64,000 bases of DNA from Pelecanus crispus. Lineage: Eukaryota; Chordata; Aves; Pelecaniformes; Pelecanidae. The notes under the pieces were generated by a model. It ran no database searches. It worked only from the letters and a program-made list of their open reading frames with translations, and was not told the DNA's origin. Of the stretch, positions 28,401-40,730 are shown piece after piece. The stretch lies in NCBI RefSeq assembly GCF_030463565.1, contig NC_134651.1, forward strand, positions 14,210,734-14,274,733. The letters are read 5' to 3'. The translations under genes were made by a program, and so were the position numbers. Each line of letters begins with the position of its first letter. Within the stretch, counting starts at the first letter, position 1.

Positions 28401-31400
28401 AGGGGTGAATCTTGTGATTTTTAAAAAAGTAATTAAGACAATTTCCTTAGTTCCCATCTCCTTGGAGGGTGGTACCTAAAGCAGTGCTTGTCATTCATTG
28501 TGGGAGGGGAAGGAGCAAGTGACCTGCACCTTGTCTGCGGGGAACTCCCATGGGTGTAATGCTTGCTCTGTTCACGTGCTCTGTTGCCTACCTGGGTGCC
28601 AGCGTTCAGTGTGTTACAGTGGCTTTTCCCAGTAATGTGCATCTATCTTGCCACTCGGATTTAATGTCCGTCCTTCTGCTGTGCTGAGGACTGACTGTGC
28701 ATTGCAGGGCAAGAGGCATTCCCTCTCTCTCCCTCCCTCTGTAGGTGTGAGCTCTACTGCCTGGGCAGAAGGGAAGGGAATGTGTTAATGGCTCTGTAAC
28801 GAGAAGAGTGATTTTTCCTGGCAGTGCTTTTAGGTTTGCTTCCAGAATGTGTACAGTTATCATTTATGCTCCTTTAAATTCTTTCCTTTTCTCAGAAGAG
28901 GTTGGTGCATAGAAAGAGAATTTGGATTATCAGGCTGCTGGCACTGGCCTGCATTTTCCACTGTGTGCTTGGAATACAGTTTGGTCTTGTGCCTCTCTTG
29001 GTTTGTTTACCTTTTCCCTTCCCTCTTCCTGCCCCCCTTCCCCACCCGCCCCGTAAGTTGTTGGACTCCTTTTCTCTTGATAAATATTTTAAAATTTTAA
29101 GTGAGCCATCAAATCACTTCTGTAATTTCTCTGAAAACCTTAAAATTGCACATTTGATCTCTTGAAGTGTGAAGAGCTCAGTGAAATGACCAAGACATAT
29201 CAGTGCTTGCGTCCTCAGAGCACACAGAAGACACCAAATTTGGGTCCTTGCTACTGGAACAAAAGCTTTGAAAATGTCGGATCTAATCCTTAATCCAGAG
29301 GTGTCATAGCTGTCAGTGTAAACTGGTCTGTTTGCGGGTGGGGAAGTGCTCAGCATATCACGTGACGTCTCACTCTGTAGTGATATAGGACAGGTAACAC
29401 CTCCCTGCTTTCTCTGTTGCTGCCATATCTAGTGTGCTGCAAAATCAGGACCTGATTGTAGGAGGCAATGAGCAGTCAAAAGGTAAAAAGAAGAGCAAGA
29501 GCACCATGATAGTGGCTGAGAGGACCTCCTTTCAGTCACTTCTGTTCAGGGTGTCTGTACCCTTCAAAACAGAGTGTGACTGAACAGAACTGGACAGGGA
29601 CATGACAGCTCTGGATCCATCTGGATTATAGATCTTCACACAAAGATGCTCTTCAGCCTCTTTGAGCTTAAACACATGTGGTTTTGAGTACCAGTGCTCC
29701 TGACTTAGGTATGCAAGTCAAGTATTGCGATCTGATATTCTGCATTGTGGATTCAAATCTAGGTCCAGGCTATGGTGAACAGCTGCTGATGGGTTCCTGG
29801 GAAATGAGAACTCCTAGCCTTATCTTTTTGAACCATTGTTAATGTCATGAAACAGGCCAACTTGGTCTATGTGATATTAGGCTGTAGGGTTTTGGCCATG
29901 CAAGGCTGTCTGTCGTAAAGTGTGATATGTTTCTGCTGGCAGTTACTAGCACAGAGGAGAAAAGGGGTTGCTCCCTGCACCCGCACACCGAGCCCAGGCT
30001 TGAGACTGGGGAGGCAGCAGATACACTTCCATATGAAATAACCAGGGATGCCTTTGGTCGGATGATAAAAAGTTGTGGTTCCTGGGAACCAGTCCTGTTT
30101 CAGAGCAAGCAACGGAAATAATACTGCTTCTACTGCTGTTTTGCTCTAAAAGAAATATTAATGTAAAAATAGAGTAATTTAGAAATAACTATCTTCCCCC
30201 AGCTAGCTGTCATGGCAGCGAAAGCCCCATAACAGAGCCAGTCCCCGAGCCAGGGTTATTTCTAAACCACTTCTAATTCATGGAAACCAATTTGCAAAAT
30301 TTTGGGTGGTTTGGGAATAAGAAAAGTCACTTTACAAATCATTGTCTGCTGCAGGAAAAGCAATTGTCATGGACCCAGAGCATAAAAACACAATATGTTT
30401 TTTTTTTTTAGTGTATCAAGTCATGTGACAAATTAGAGGGATACCAAATAACATAATTTCAACACAGTCAAGCAGCTTGTGCTCCGCTTGCATGGTGATT
30501 ATCCTCTCAGTTTACACAGATCTTTGCACTCCTGTGGTGCTTTAATTACATCACTTTAAAACCCTGACATTTGGGTAACATGAGGAGCAGTGAATACTTG
30601 CAGCACCTACAGTCATCAGTCACTGTCAGCTCCAGGCTGAGGTTTCTCTGCTTTCTAACCATGTGGCTGTACGCTTAGCTTAAACTCCTTTTTCTGACAC
30701 TGGGTATTTCCCATAGCCTCTAGAAAACAACCTGGAGAGTCTCTGGTTGGTGTGCCCAGCTGCCTGAAGCCTTGAGAGTCTGTGCAGACAACAAGCGAAG
30801 GGAGCAGTTTGCAGTTCAGTGTCAAATGCTGTTCATTAACCCTGGCTGCTCCCCCAGGGACATGCTGGTGACATTGCGTTATTTGCGTGGCAGTAGAGCG
30901 AGGGACCTGCTTGAGGTGGAGGGGAGGGGAAAAAATCACTTTATAATAAAAGACAGCCTTTGGTCTGAGGAACTTACAGGACCAGGTGGGGAAAAAGGGA
31001 TGGAAGAAAGGCAGGATTGAGCTGCTTCAGGTAGTGGTCGTGTGCGAGAAACACCTTGAAGAAGAAGGGTCTGATTTTTTTCTCTGTTCAGTCTATGTAG
31101 CCAGGCTTTGGTTATGTTCATACTTGTGTAAATCACAGATAATTCCACCAACTTCAGTGCAATGACAGCGCTCTCTGCTATCAGGGCTATTGACTTGAGA
31201 GCAGTTATTCCACTTAAAACCTAGCTGAATAAAAAAGCCAGTCCTATATCCGGCATGGGAAGACCAGAACTGGCTTGTAGCTGGCTGTATTTTCCAGTTG
31301 CTGGCTTCCTATTTGATCCAGTGAGAACCAAATTAATCTCTCAATGAAATGGGCACTCTCTCCTCCTGACAGCATTGGAGGTCTCCAAGCACTTTGTAGG

Positions 31401-33837
31401 AGCAGGACTTACATCAGTGGCATCATTATGTACCCAGTAATGTCTGTGTTCAAGCAGCCTCATACTGCTCAGTGCCCTGGCATCCCCCTGCCCTATGGAG
31501 CCATGGCGTGGCACCACCAAGGGTGGGGTTTCTCCTCTGCTGGGTGAGCAGACCTGAGGTATCCGTGGTAGTGTGCAGGGTCTGTTCCTTTTTTAGCAGC
31601 AGCCTACCTCTTTTTTGTGTTCAAAATGTTCCTTGTGTTATTTATCACGTACTGTTATTAATTGTAACTTTATTGCAGTATTTACAAAAAAAGTCAGCCA
31701 CTCCTCATGTGTTTACCTCAAGCACATCTGATGTCCAAGGCACCAAAAACCTCACGTTATTTTTTTCCCCCAGAGACCACTAGGCTTTGCTACAGCAAGG
31801 CTGGGCTGTGGCGAGTGTAGGTGCTTCAGAGCCGTGAAGGATCCTCCTATGATGCAATGTCCAAACTTCTGTGACATGATGTAGTTCACTAGCCCCGTTC
31901 CAGATCCTGTCCTGTCTGGTCACTGGAGTTGTGCACTTGATGGCAATGTGCTTTATTTGGGGCTACAAGATAGGGCTCAGAGTGCTTAGTCAGTATGATC
32001 TGCTCTGTTTCATTCCACTGGTTGGTTGGTTGGTTTTAAATATATTTTGGATGCCTAATAATTCCAATAAGAAATTTCTAAAAGAACATCAGAAAAGCCA
32101 TCCACAGTATTTAAATCACTATGTTAATGCCACTGAGCTCATGCGGCTAAGAGATTGCAAATCATTTTCAGATGCCGTCAGCATCTTTTTCTGTGCTTGT
32201 CTATGTCCTCCCATGACCATTGCTTGGAGAGCCATGTAGATACTCAAAGGATTTGCTTTGAGGGGAGGGCTCAAATATCAAAGTGGAAAAAAAGCATTCA
32301 AACCTAAAAGCTGACCATAAAGCCCAGCACATCATTTTCAGAAGCAGAACATTATTGTTACTCTGCTGACAAACTTCTTTTGAGGGCAGCAGCACAGTCC
32401 AGCACCATTTTAGATTTGTCTTGAAGCCGCACGTAACCAAAATAAATATATGGTTACATAAGAAACTGTATTACGTTCTTGCTCCTGGGTTCCAAGTCTA
32501 ATTGTAAAGTAAGCACAAATCCCGTATGTCTGCCCTTACGGAGGTAGAGGGCCAACCTCCTTCCACATGTGATCCGGTTGATTTGCACCTGGGATAAATG
32601 GGCCAATCAATTGGAAGGAATGTGGTTTTGTCCCTTCTTCTAAGGTGCTTGTGCAAGGTGTGGAGGCCCTCTGCAGAGGTGGACACAAGGGGACAGGTAG
32701 GGAGAGGCATTGAACAGGCTCTGGAGAGCAGCCACATCACAGGGAGGGCAGTGTGTAGGTTTTGGACATAGCCCAGCAGGGTGCAACTAACTGAAGCCCA
32801 GAGGATCCTATTGCTCACATGAATCAATAATGATTTATACAGGTTCATTAGTATGCCAGCAGCAATGCCTGTAGTAATAGTGACTTAAAGCTGCGCACGA
32901 TACAAGCCTGCTTTCTGCTGTGTATGACTAGGGGAAGAGTTATGTAGAGAAGCTGTGACAAACCTGCACTTTCAGAGCTACGCTCTGAAATGTGGCAGGG
33001 GATAATTGTACTTCTTTGCCCCTGAAGGTGTTGTGAAAATATATGAATCATTGTTTATTTCAAAATTGCTTGGACACTGTAACTTCAAATGGGGTAGAAA
33101 AACCCACAAAGGAATCCAGTTTTCTTCAGAGCAAAGAGCATCATGAAAATGCTCATGAAAGACAAACCTTGGCCTGCAGAGGGGAAGGATCTGGCCACGT
33201 GGCTGGCACGATGCAGAGAAGGATGAAGAAACATACAGCAAGAATAAGCAGGCAGTGTTAGGACCTTGAGTTTTTTGAAGTTGGCAGTCTCTCAGCTTTA
33301 ATCAAGAACAAATTGTTCAGTTCCATGCAGAAGGGAATGGGTAATGTTTACTGCCCTGTGCTCCCTATGGGAACAAAATCAGGGGTTCCTCCTGGCTTCT
33401 TGGCTAGGCTAGGATACAGCAGCCACAGAGGGAAAAGAAGCTGGTAAGATCAAAGGGAATTTTGTGTGTCATTATGTTCTGAAGAGGACTTTATAGCCCC
33501 GGCAATAGGATACTGTACAGTGCTCAGTATTGTGTCTCGGTTTCTAGACCTGTAGCGTAGCAGAACAATGTGTACATATGTACTTTTGTGTGTAAGCTCC
33601 TAAAGAAAGGACACTGCAGCAGTGAAGGTAAATAAAATAAAACCCGAGGCACTTGGGCAGCAGGACAGTGACTGCTATAAAAGCACATGTGGAATGAATG
33701 TTGTCAATATAAGCAGCCACATGTTGACAGAGGATGATAAGATAGTTATCTATGAAGATCAAATAAAAATGTCATCTACCTCAGACAACCAAAGTTTGAA
33801 ATCTCTTTACAAAGGAGCCCAGTAGCATCAACACTGT
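22481..33837. other. Gene-free stretch
   Basis: There is no supportable exon. Apart from the tandem duplication at 23,322, I note a GC-rich patch at about 27,530-27,660 with C-rich runs, and simple T runs. No mobile element is recognised with confidence. Confidence 0.55.
23322..23412. repeat. 49-bp tandem duplication
   Basis: The unit starting gtatcagcaggaat and ending ttcaaaataaag begins at 23,322 and again at 23,371. The copies are almost identical; differences are confined to the T/A runs. A T-rich block followed by A-rich sequence in each unit could pair as short hairpins. Confidence 0.9.
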
Positions 33838-33908
33838 GGACAGTAAGGCCCAGAGAGCTGAATCCAAGGTTGTCTAGTCACGGCAGAAGCAAAGCTGAGA
33901 CTAACCCC
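33838..33908 (-). repeat. Probable MIR SINE relic
   Basis: The plus-strand text aaggcccagagagctgaatc, then caaggttgtctagtcacggc, matches the well-known MIR antisense pattern (GAGGCCCAGAGAGGTGAAGT and onward). It is directly followed by the CR1 fragment at about 33,921. Confidence 0.55.
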
Positions 33909-33920
33909 ATGCACCAGCAA

Positions 33921-34549
33921 AGGCTGAGGGACTGGAAAGCAGCTTTTAGAAAAGACCTGAGGGTGCTGGCAGACAAGTTGACCATGAACCAGCAGTGCCC
34001 TTGCTGCAAAGGCAACCAACAGCATCCCAGGCTGTGTTAGTGTGTGTGCATATCTGGAGTGCTGGGCTCCCCAGTACAAGAGAGGCATGGACATACTGGA
34101 AGGGCCACAAAGGTGATTAAGGGCTTGGAGCATCTGGCATATACGAGGAGAGAGTGTGAGAGCTGGGATTGTATAGCAGGGGCAATCTTATCAACATGTA
34201 TAAATACCTGATGGGGGAGTAAAGATGACAGAGCCAGACTCTTTTCAGTGGTGCCCAGTAAAAGTGCAAGAGGCAATGAGCACAAACGGAATACGGGAAA
34301 TTCCATTTAAACATCAGATTTCATTTTTTTCTTTTTTTTTTTTTTTTTTCCCCATGGCAGTGGCTGAACAATGAACAAACTACGTAGAGAGGGTTTGGAG
34401 TCTCCATCCTTGGAGCTATTAAAAACTTGACTGGGCACAGCCCTGACCAAGCTGCTTTAGCTGACCCTGCTTTGAGCAGGGGTGTTGGACTAGGCAATCT
34501 CCAGAGGTGCCTTCCAACCTCCACCGTGCTGCGATTCTGTAACAGAATA
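33921..34549 (+). mobile_element. CR1 LINE fragment, sense strand, older subfamily
   Basis: The CR1 ORF2 C-terminal region is recognisable in the sense direction. Around 33,955 it has gacctgagggtgctggcaga, then atgaaccagcagtgcccttg, and at 34,070-34,240 the segment before the 3' UTR. The 3' end has ggtgttggactaggcaatct, then ccttccaacctccac, and finishes in a GATTCTGTAACAGAAT tail near 34,545. The reading frame is broken in several places. A T-rich run of roughly 30 bases lies in the 3' UTR at about 34,320-34,350. Confidence 0.85.
34321..34350. repeat. Poly-T tract inside a CR1 3' UTR
   Basis: This is a T-rich run with a few C interruptions, including an uninterrupted T stretch of about 18 bases. 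It lies between the ORF2 remnant and the tail of the plus-strand CR1. Confidence 0.85.
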
Positions 34550-37500
34550 CAGTTATCCTGAATCCCAGGGTAATATCCACAGTGAAATTGTTACTGGGAT
34601 CCTGGACATCTGCTCTTTTTTGATTAAATGTTGCCAACAGAAATATATGTTCAGGTATGGGGCTGCACATGCGCAGATGGTCTGGAGAATCCCTCCATAT
34701 GCAGGCAAGCCAGCACATCCAGCCAGCCTGCCAGAAGAAAATGTGAAAAATTGCTGAATTCCACCTAGACATAATTTCCAGCTGGAAAAAAGAGGACGTG
34801 TCTGGGGAAACCTGGCCATGAGCTATTCCTGCCTCCAGGATCTTGTGCTAAGTTTCTGCACAGAACAGTTTCTCCTTAAATAAATACTCACCTATTCAAA
34901 CAAGGTCTTTGCACACCAGAAACAGTATATTCATCATTTGATTATATGGTGGGTTACTTGCTGTTCATCACTCTTTATATTCTTCCTTTAAAACTTCTTG
35001 GCTATTCCAGTCAAGGGAAAGAAATGAGAATACGTAGTTGTGTTTATGCGTAAAGGCTTGCTGCTTTTGTCACACCAATATATCCAGCTTGTGTGAACAC
35101 AGTTCATTTGTACAGTTGTGCCACTGGTTTAGTTTATGCACATTGCTTGTCAAAAATAAACTGTAACAAAAGAGATTTTACTCTGGGGGTTATTTTTACT
35201 GCTTTTTATTATTGCTATGTCATATAGTTATCTGTCTATCTACGTGTTTCACTCCTCTCCGCAGTATCATGACTGCAAAATATATGAATGCGAAATGCTG
35301 CAAGTTGGGTGACCTCCCAGGCAAGAGAGGGAAAGAATATCAAGGAGCTGACAACCAGCGCTCAGTAATTTGTTCCTGTAATGGTACATGGTTCTACTCT
35401 AATCAGCAAATACCTTCCTCCTGCTGCATACAGAAGTGCTCCGTCTGTCAGATAACTCATTCGCAGCAAAACTGAATCAGTTCTACCCACAATGTGGCTA
35501 CCTCTAGAGGGCGGTGATTGACTGATTAATATTTGTGCTGTAATTGAAGATGATATCCTGGATTAATATAGTTGCGATGCTGCAGCTGTTTAGCAAATTA
35601 CAGCTTCACTGCAGATAGATGCAGTGAGTCTGACCAGGAAAGGTCTCTGGTCCAGTTGAAGTGACAGAGGAAGTGTGGCCAAGTAATGTAGCAGAAATTG
35701 GTACAAGCATTAGGATGAACTTACAAACTGTTGTGACATCTTTAATTCTTAGAAATACCCGAGACCTTCATTTCTAGAACAGCATTTGTTTGTGAGGTCC
35801 GTTGCAGGAACTAACTATAAGTACATTGAAACCAGAGCAAAACAGGGAAGGAAATCAAATCAGTCAGTATCAATGTTCTAAACTCTCAGGTTTACACTAA
35901 CAGCTTGCTCCAGTTGGCTTCTAGCACAGAATGGTTCCACTGTGCAAGCCACCATCCCAGGGATGGGCTTACGACAGTACCTGCCTTATTAACCTCATTC
36001 GGTGCAGGAATTGCTTACAGGGAGAAACATCTGCCCAGCCCCATGTTTCGCATGGCTTCATCTTCCTCTACCTGCATGTCAGGTAAGAAACGAGTGGTGA
36101 CATTTTCTGAGCATCCTGTGACGTTGTGAGTGGACTACACATGGCCCTGCCCAGCTCCCACACCACTGGTTTCTGTCTGAAGAATATCACCCACCTTCCC
36201 CTTTTCCCCCAGACCATTGTCATCATTTTGCTGCTTAGCTGCTTTCTGTAATTCTTCTGTATCATTTCTCCTGCTGTCAATGAACAAAACTCCACTTCGC
36301 AGCTCTGCACAGAAAATGGTGATCAGATGTGTGAAAAAAAAGTGTGAGGTCAGGACAGAGTTTCAGAACAGACATATTTTTTCTTCTCATGAGCATGTCT
36401 TTGTATTTAAGCTGCTGCTGTGTATTCAGTGCTGTGCTACATTGCCACATTCATAATTAGCTCTGGAGCTGAAGTATGTGCTCTGCAGCCAAGATGCACG
36501 CTTTGCTGCTGTATGCATTGTGTACCATGCCACAAGAGTTCATGAGTCAAAAAGAGTCTATTTCAGTAACAGGTGACATCAGCACACATGTCTTTGACAA
36601 GGGAGTCAGTGTGAAAACATCAGCTCCACTCCATCTCTTTCTCTCTTTCTTAGCATGGAAAGATAGGGCTGGTTCTCAGTTTGTCATCTTTATATTTAGC
36701 ATTGAGTCCAAGTAGCATAGCTAGAGGGGATGGAAACACACTCTACTGATTTTCATTTCTGCGTTGCCAGTTTGAATTAGGACCAGGCTGATATTGGCCC
36801 AGAACTATTACTATATGTTTGGTACTTTGAGAAGTCTTTGTATGGTTTTGTTGCCTCTCATCCATTTGCCTGTGAACCACTGTGTCCATAACACAAAAGG
36901 CCCTGTCACTCTTTTTGGCCATCTTCACTCCTCACGGCCATCTTGGGCTGGGAGCCAATGGCACGGGCACAAAAGATCATAGATAAACTATCTTTTTTAT
37001 TTCCAAACACATCCTTCTGTATCATAGCATGACTGGTACAGAAAAAGCTTGCATTTCAATAAACTGTCCTTTTTTGGGATTTTTACTTTGTTTTGCAAAT
37101 GCTTTTTATGGATTCCTAGATGTCATGACCCAGCTCCTATCACAAGCACTTAATTCTAGCACAAGGGGCTTTTTAAAAGTACATATATAGAAACTGCTAG
37201 TAGGAAGCCTAACATTTCTTGAAAAACGTTACTGACTTCAGTTTTGTATGCTACCTTCACTTTGTGGGTTTTGCTTCTCAAAATCTATCTAGCTGCAAGG
37301 AGTCATCTTAAATGGAAGTGACACAGCAAAAGCTACTTTGATAGCTTGCAGATTTAAAAATAGCTGTCTTAACATACTTTTTCCTTCCAAGGTAGAACAC
37401 ACCTTTAATTGGAAAACATGCATGCACATTGTTAATGCAGAATCTCTTCTCCATAGTTCTGTCCTACAGTGAGTCATCTGCTCTCTGGCTCTGTAATCTC

Positions 37501-37890
37501 CATGAAAATAGGTGGGAATCAGCTTGGTTTCTGAAATTCCCCCTTATATATTGACTGAAAATCTGTTGTGGTTATTTTAAAATGCTTCCCCTTCTCTAGA
37601 CAAGATATCAATGTAAGTGCAACAAAAGTAAATTGGATGTCCTCCCTGAACCAGTGATGTAGCTATAAAATGCTGGTTGTTTGGTTAATCTGGTGGAATG
37701 CTAATCCACTTCCAGGCTCGTGTCAGAATTGGGCCAATTTTATCAGAAGAGTTTATGGTCTCAAGAAATAAATTAGGTTGAAGGCACCATAATTTGGAAT
37801 ATCTCAGTTGTTTATCTCAGTTGTTTATCTCACAGTTATATGAATCAGTATCAGCTGAGCACCTGACTTGTAGAGATCAGCTCTTTATTA

Positions 37891-37907
37891 AAAAAAAAAA
37901 AAAAAAA
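37891..37907. repeat. Poly-A tract
   Basis: This is an uninterrupted run of about 17 A. It may be a retroposon tail or simple sequence; no recognisable element body lies upstream. Confidence 0.8.
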
Positions 37908-40700
37908 TCACAGTTTTCATTTGAAAAGAAAAGTGTTCTTGGATTATTTCTTAGAATTTTGGGGCAAACCTTTCAAAACTAGAAAAATATTTCCACTTTT
38001 TCTAACTTCAATGCTGTCCTTATTTCCCATACTAAACCCAGAACTAGACTACTTCTAACGACACACTCCCTGTTTAGTGAAACTGTGAATAATCCCAGCA
38101 ATCAGAATGTATCAAGACACATGCCTTTACTCCATGCCAGCTCAATCAAAAATTCCTGAGGATAGGTCTACTGCTTTGGCCATAACGACTTCTGGACCCA
38201 GCACTCTAAATGTTGATTTATAAATTACAAATGTGTGATCTTGTGTGAGAAATCAGTGATCAGTGGAAAGCGTGACATAATTTGAAGATAGAGATCCCAT
38301 GGGACAACTTGATGACAGAAGGGGGAGACTTCTGTGTCTGAGACCAGAGTAATCTAAGAGTACTGGTACATGTTTTAGTGGGAGAAGAAAAAGATCGAAA
38401 GTATGATACAACAAAACAAGCAAGCATGTGTCACTGTGTTCATGTGTCGTTACTAAGATTTTAAAGATGAGGTCTGACAAACCCAAATATAGTTTCCACA
38501 GGCAAGGCTGATGAAGAGCAAGATTGCTCAACACTTAAACAAGTGAACCCTTCCTAACTCCTGCTCACTGAATAAGAACTCGTTTGTTAAAGGAATTAAG
38601 GAAAACATTGAGCCAGCTCAATTGATTTGCAAAGTAGTGTTGAAAGAATTACAGAAAATACCTGCAAGAGCATGAGGGTAGCAGGGAGGCAAGTTTGTCT
38701 TTCTCTTGGATGGTAACAAAAAGAGCTTCATGTCTTGTGTCCTCACCTCCTTCAATTTCTTTGTTTTTTGTCTTCATAGTTGAGAAAATCATACTATGTT
38801 TGTTTATTCATTTATGGTTAGGACCATAAAGTATAATTAAACCACAGTAGTGTTGAGGATGTCTTTTCCTTGGGCATTCTGCCAGCTAAGTAACCACCAT
38901 ATACCTTTTTCATTGTCTGGGAAGCTTCCTTATCAACCTTCTCCAGAAGGTATCAAAAAGGTATCTGTAAGTTCTTGCTAAATCTAAGTCAATTTAGAGC
39001 AGGAAATTAAATGTTAACATTCTAACACTCTATTTTTTTTTTTTTTTCTTTTTTGAAAAAAGCACTATGTGCTGGTATTATATGTCCTATTCTAAGGTCA
39101 GTAGCAGCCCATGAAGATGGCTAATACTCAGATTTGAGTCTTTCATACCTAGTCAGATGTGATGATAGTTGTGTGTATCAGCATCCATTTCTGAAACCTT
39201 TTACACTGTATGCTTTTGTAGGAAGTGCACAGTGATAAATTCATTTTGAAATAGAAAAAATACATATGACTTATCTAAAAGAAAGAGCTACAACCTCACA
39301 GTAGGTCCAGGTGGTACAAAAGGGGCTGGAGCTTTTTTGTAGGATCACCAATTAGTGGCGGGCCTAAAAGCAAATTTTAGGTCTTAGACATCCTCTTAGA
39401 GTCAAAGGAGATGACAATATGGCTGTGTTTCTCCTCCTGCTCTTTCTGCAGCCCCCCATCCCACTCATTCTTGTCAGGTGCCGAGCTTCAGCTGGCTGAG
39501 TCTCGGCCATCCTCCAGGCTTCACCCTGTGTTGTGAAATACTGAAATTATGTTACAAGCATTCAGTTGTCTGTTGTCAGCTTACTCACAGTGGCACAGCC
39601 CATGCCTCCTACCAGCCTCATCAACACCAAACATCGTGGCAGAATGGAGCCCTACGGAGGTCCTGCTTTAAAGAGCTGGAGATAGGATCTGTAAAAACTC
39701 CCCACAGGAGTAAATGCCTGTGGGTGCCTCCTTGTGTCTTTCCAACAGAAAAAAGAGAAAGGAACTGAGTGCCTAGGACCGCAGTATAAATCTAATAGTA
39801 TCTTGTGGTTAGATCACAGTTATCTTTTTCCTGAGGTCTTGCTCATATCTTTTACATACATCAGTCAAGTATTGCTGTGTCCTCGGACTTCCAGCAAGAA
39901 GCCTCCATCTAAATGCAGGTAGCACTATAAAATGGAGCATGGTTCCAGTTCTCTTCTAGTGGCAGCATTTTGAGTTGTGTTTGAGCATTCTGGTGGTGTT
40001 TGGCTCTGCCCTTTTGGTTCTGCTGCAGCTCTAGTATCCACAGAGCCCATTGGACCTCTGCAGCTGCCATCACTGTTCTGTTATGCCCTGCAGTGGAAAA
40101 TAGTCCCAACCTGTCTGCTCCAGCCTGACGTTGGTGTGGGTGCTCATGTGGCTAATGCATATTTTTGCAGCACTACACTAGGCCACGCTCACATATCTGC
40201 CTGCACTGAGAGATGCTATAGAAACACCTGCTTTACCTCTCCTTGTTCTCTGGGGCTGTGCATTTGTGTTGTGCTCATGATCAAAAACAGCCTCTCATTC
40301 TCCATTGACTTTTTTTTTTTGTCCCCTTCCTGATACCTCAGTCAGGGAGTGTGGCAAAAACATGCTTTGCAATGAACTATCCCGATTTGGCACTTTATGT
40401 CAGCTCTGCAAAATTCTGCAGCCATCTTCATCTGGGAAATGAGCTGTGTTACAATATGATTAAACTCTTGTCTTTAATCACTCTGATGAAGATAGATGAT
40501 GAAATCAAAGCTTTTGCTCCCTGGCTGGTAGTTTTTTCCCACCTATTGCAAAGCTACATTTGAAATTTCCTTTTACTGTCTGCTGCTTGTACGAAGAGCT
40601 TTTGGCAAGTCAGGTAAAAAGCATTTTGAAAGTACTGTGCCTATCTGTTTAGAGAATGAAGTCACTATGAATTAACTGTTAAGGAGTCTGCACAGGTTGG

Positions 40701-40730
40701 AATTGTAGACCCCAAAAGGGGTCTACAATT
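40701..40730. repeat. Perfect inverted repeat, 13-bp arms
   Basis: The arms AATTGTAGACCCC (40,701-40,713) and GGGGTCTACAATT (40,718-40,730) are exact reverse complements separated by AAAA. The loop is too short for a microRNA precursor. No mobile-element border is recognised around it. Confidence 0.95.
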
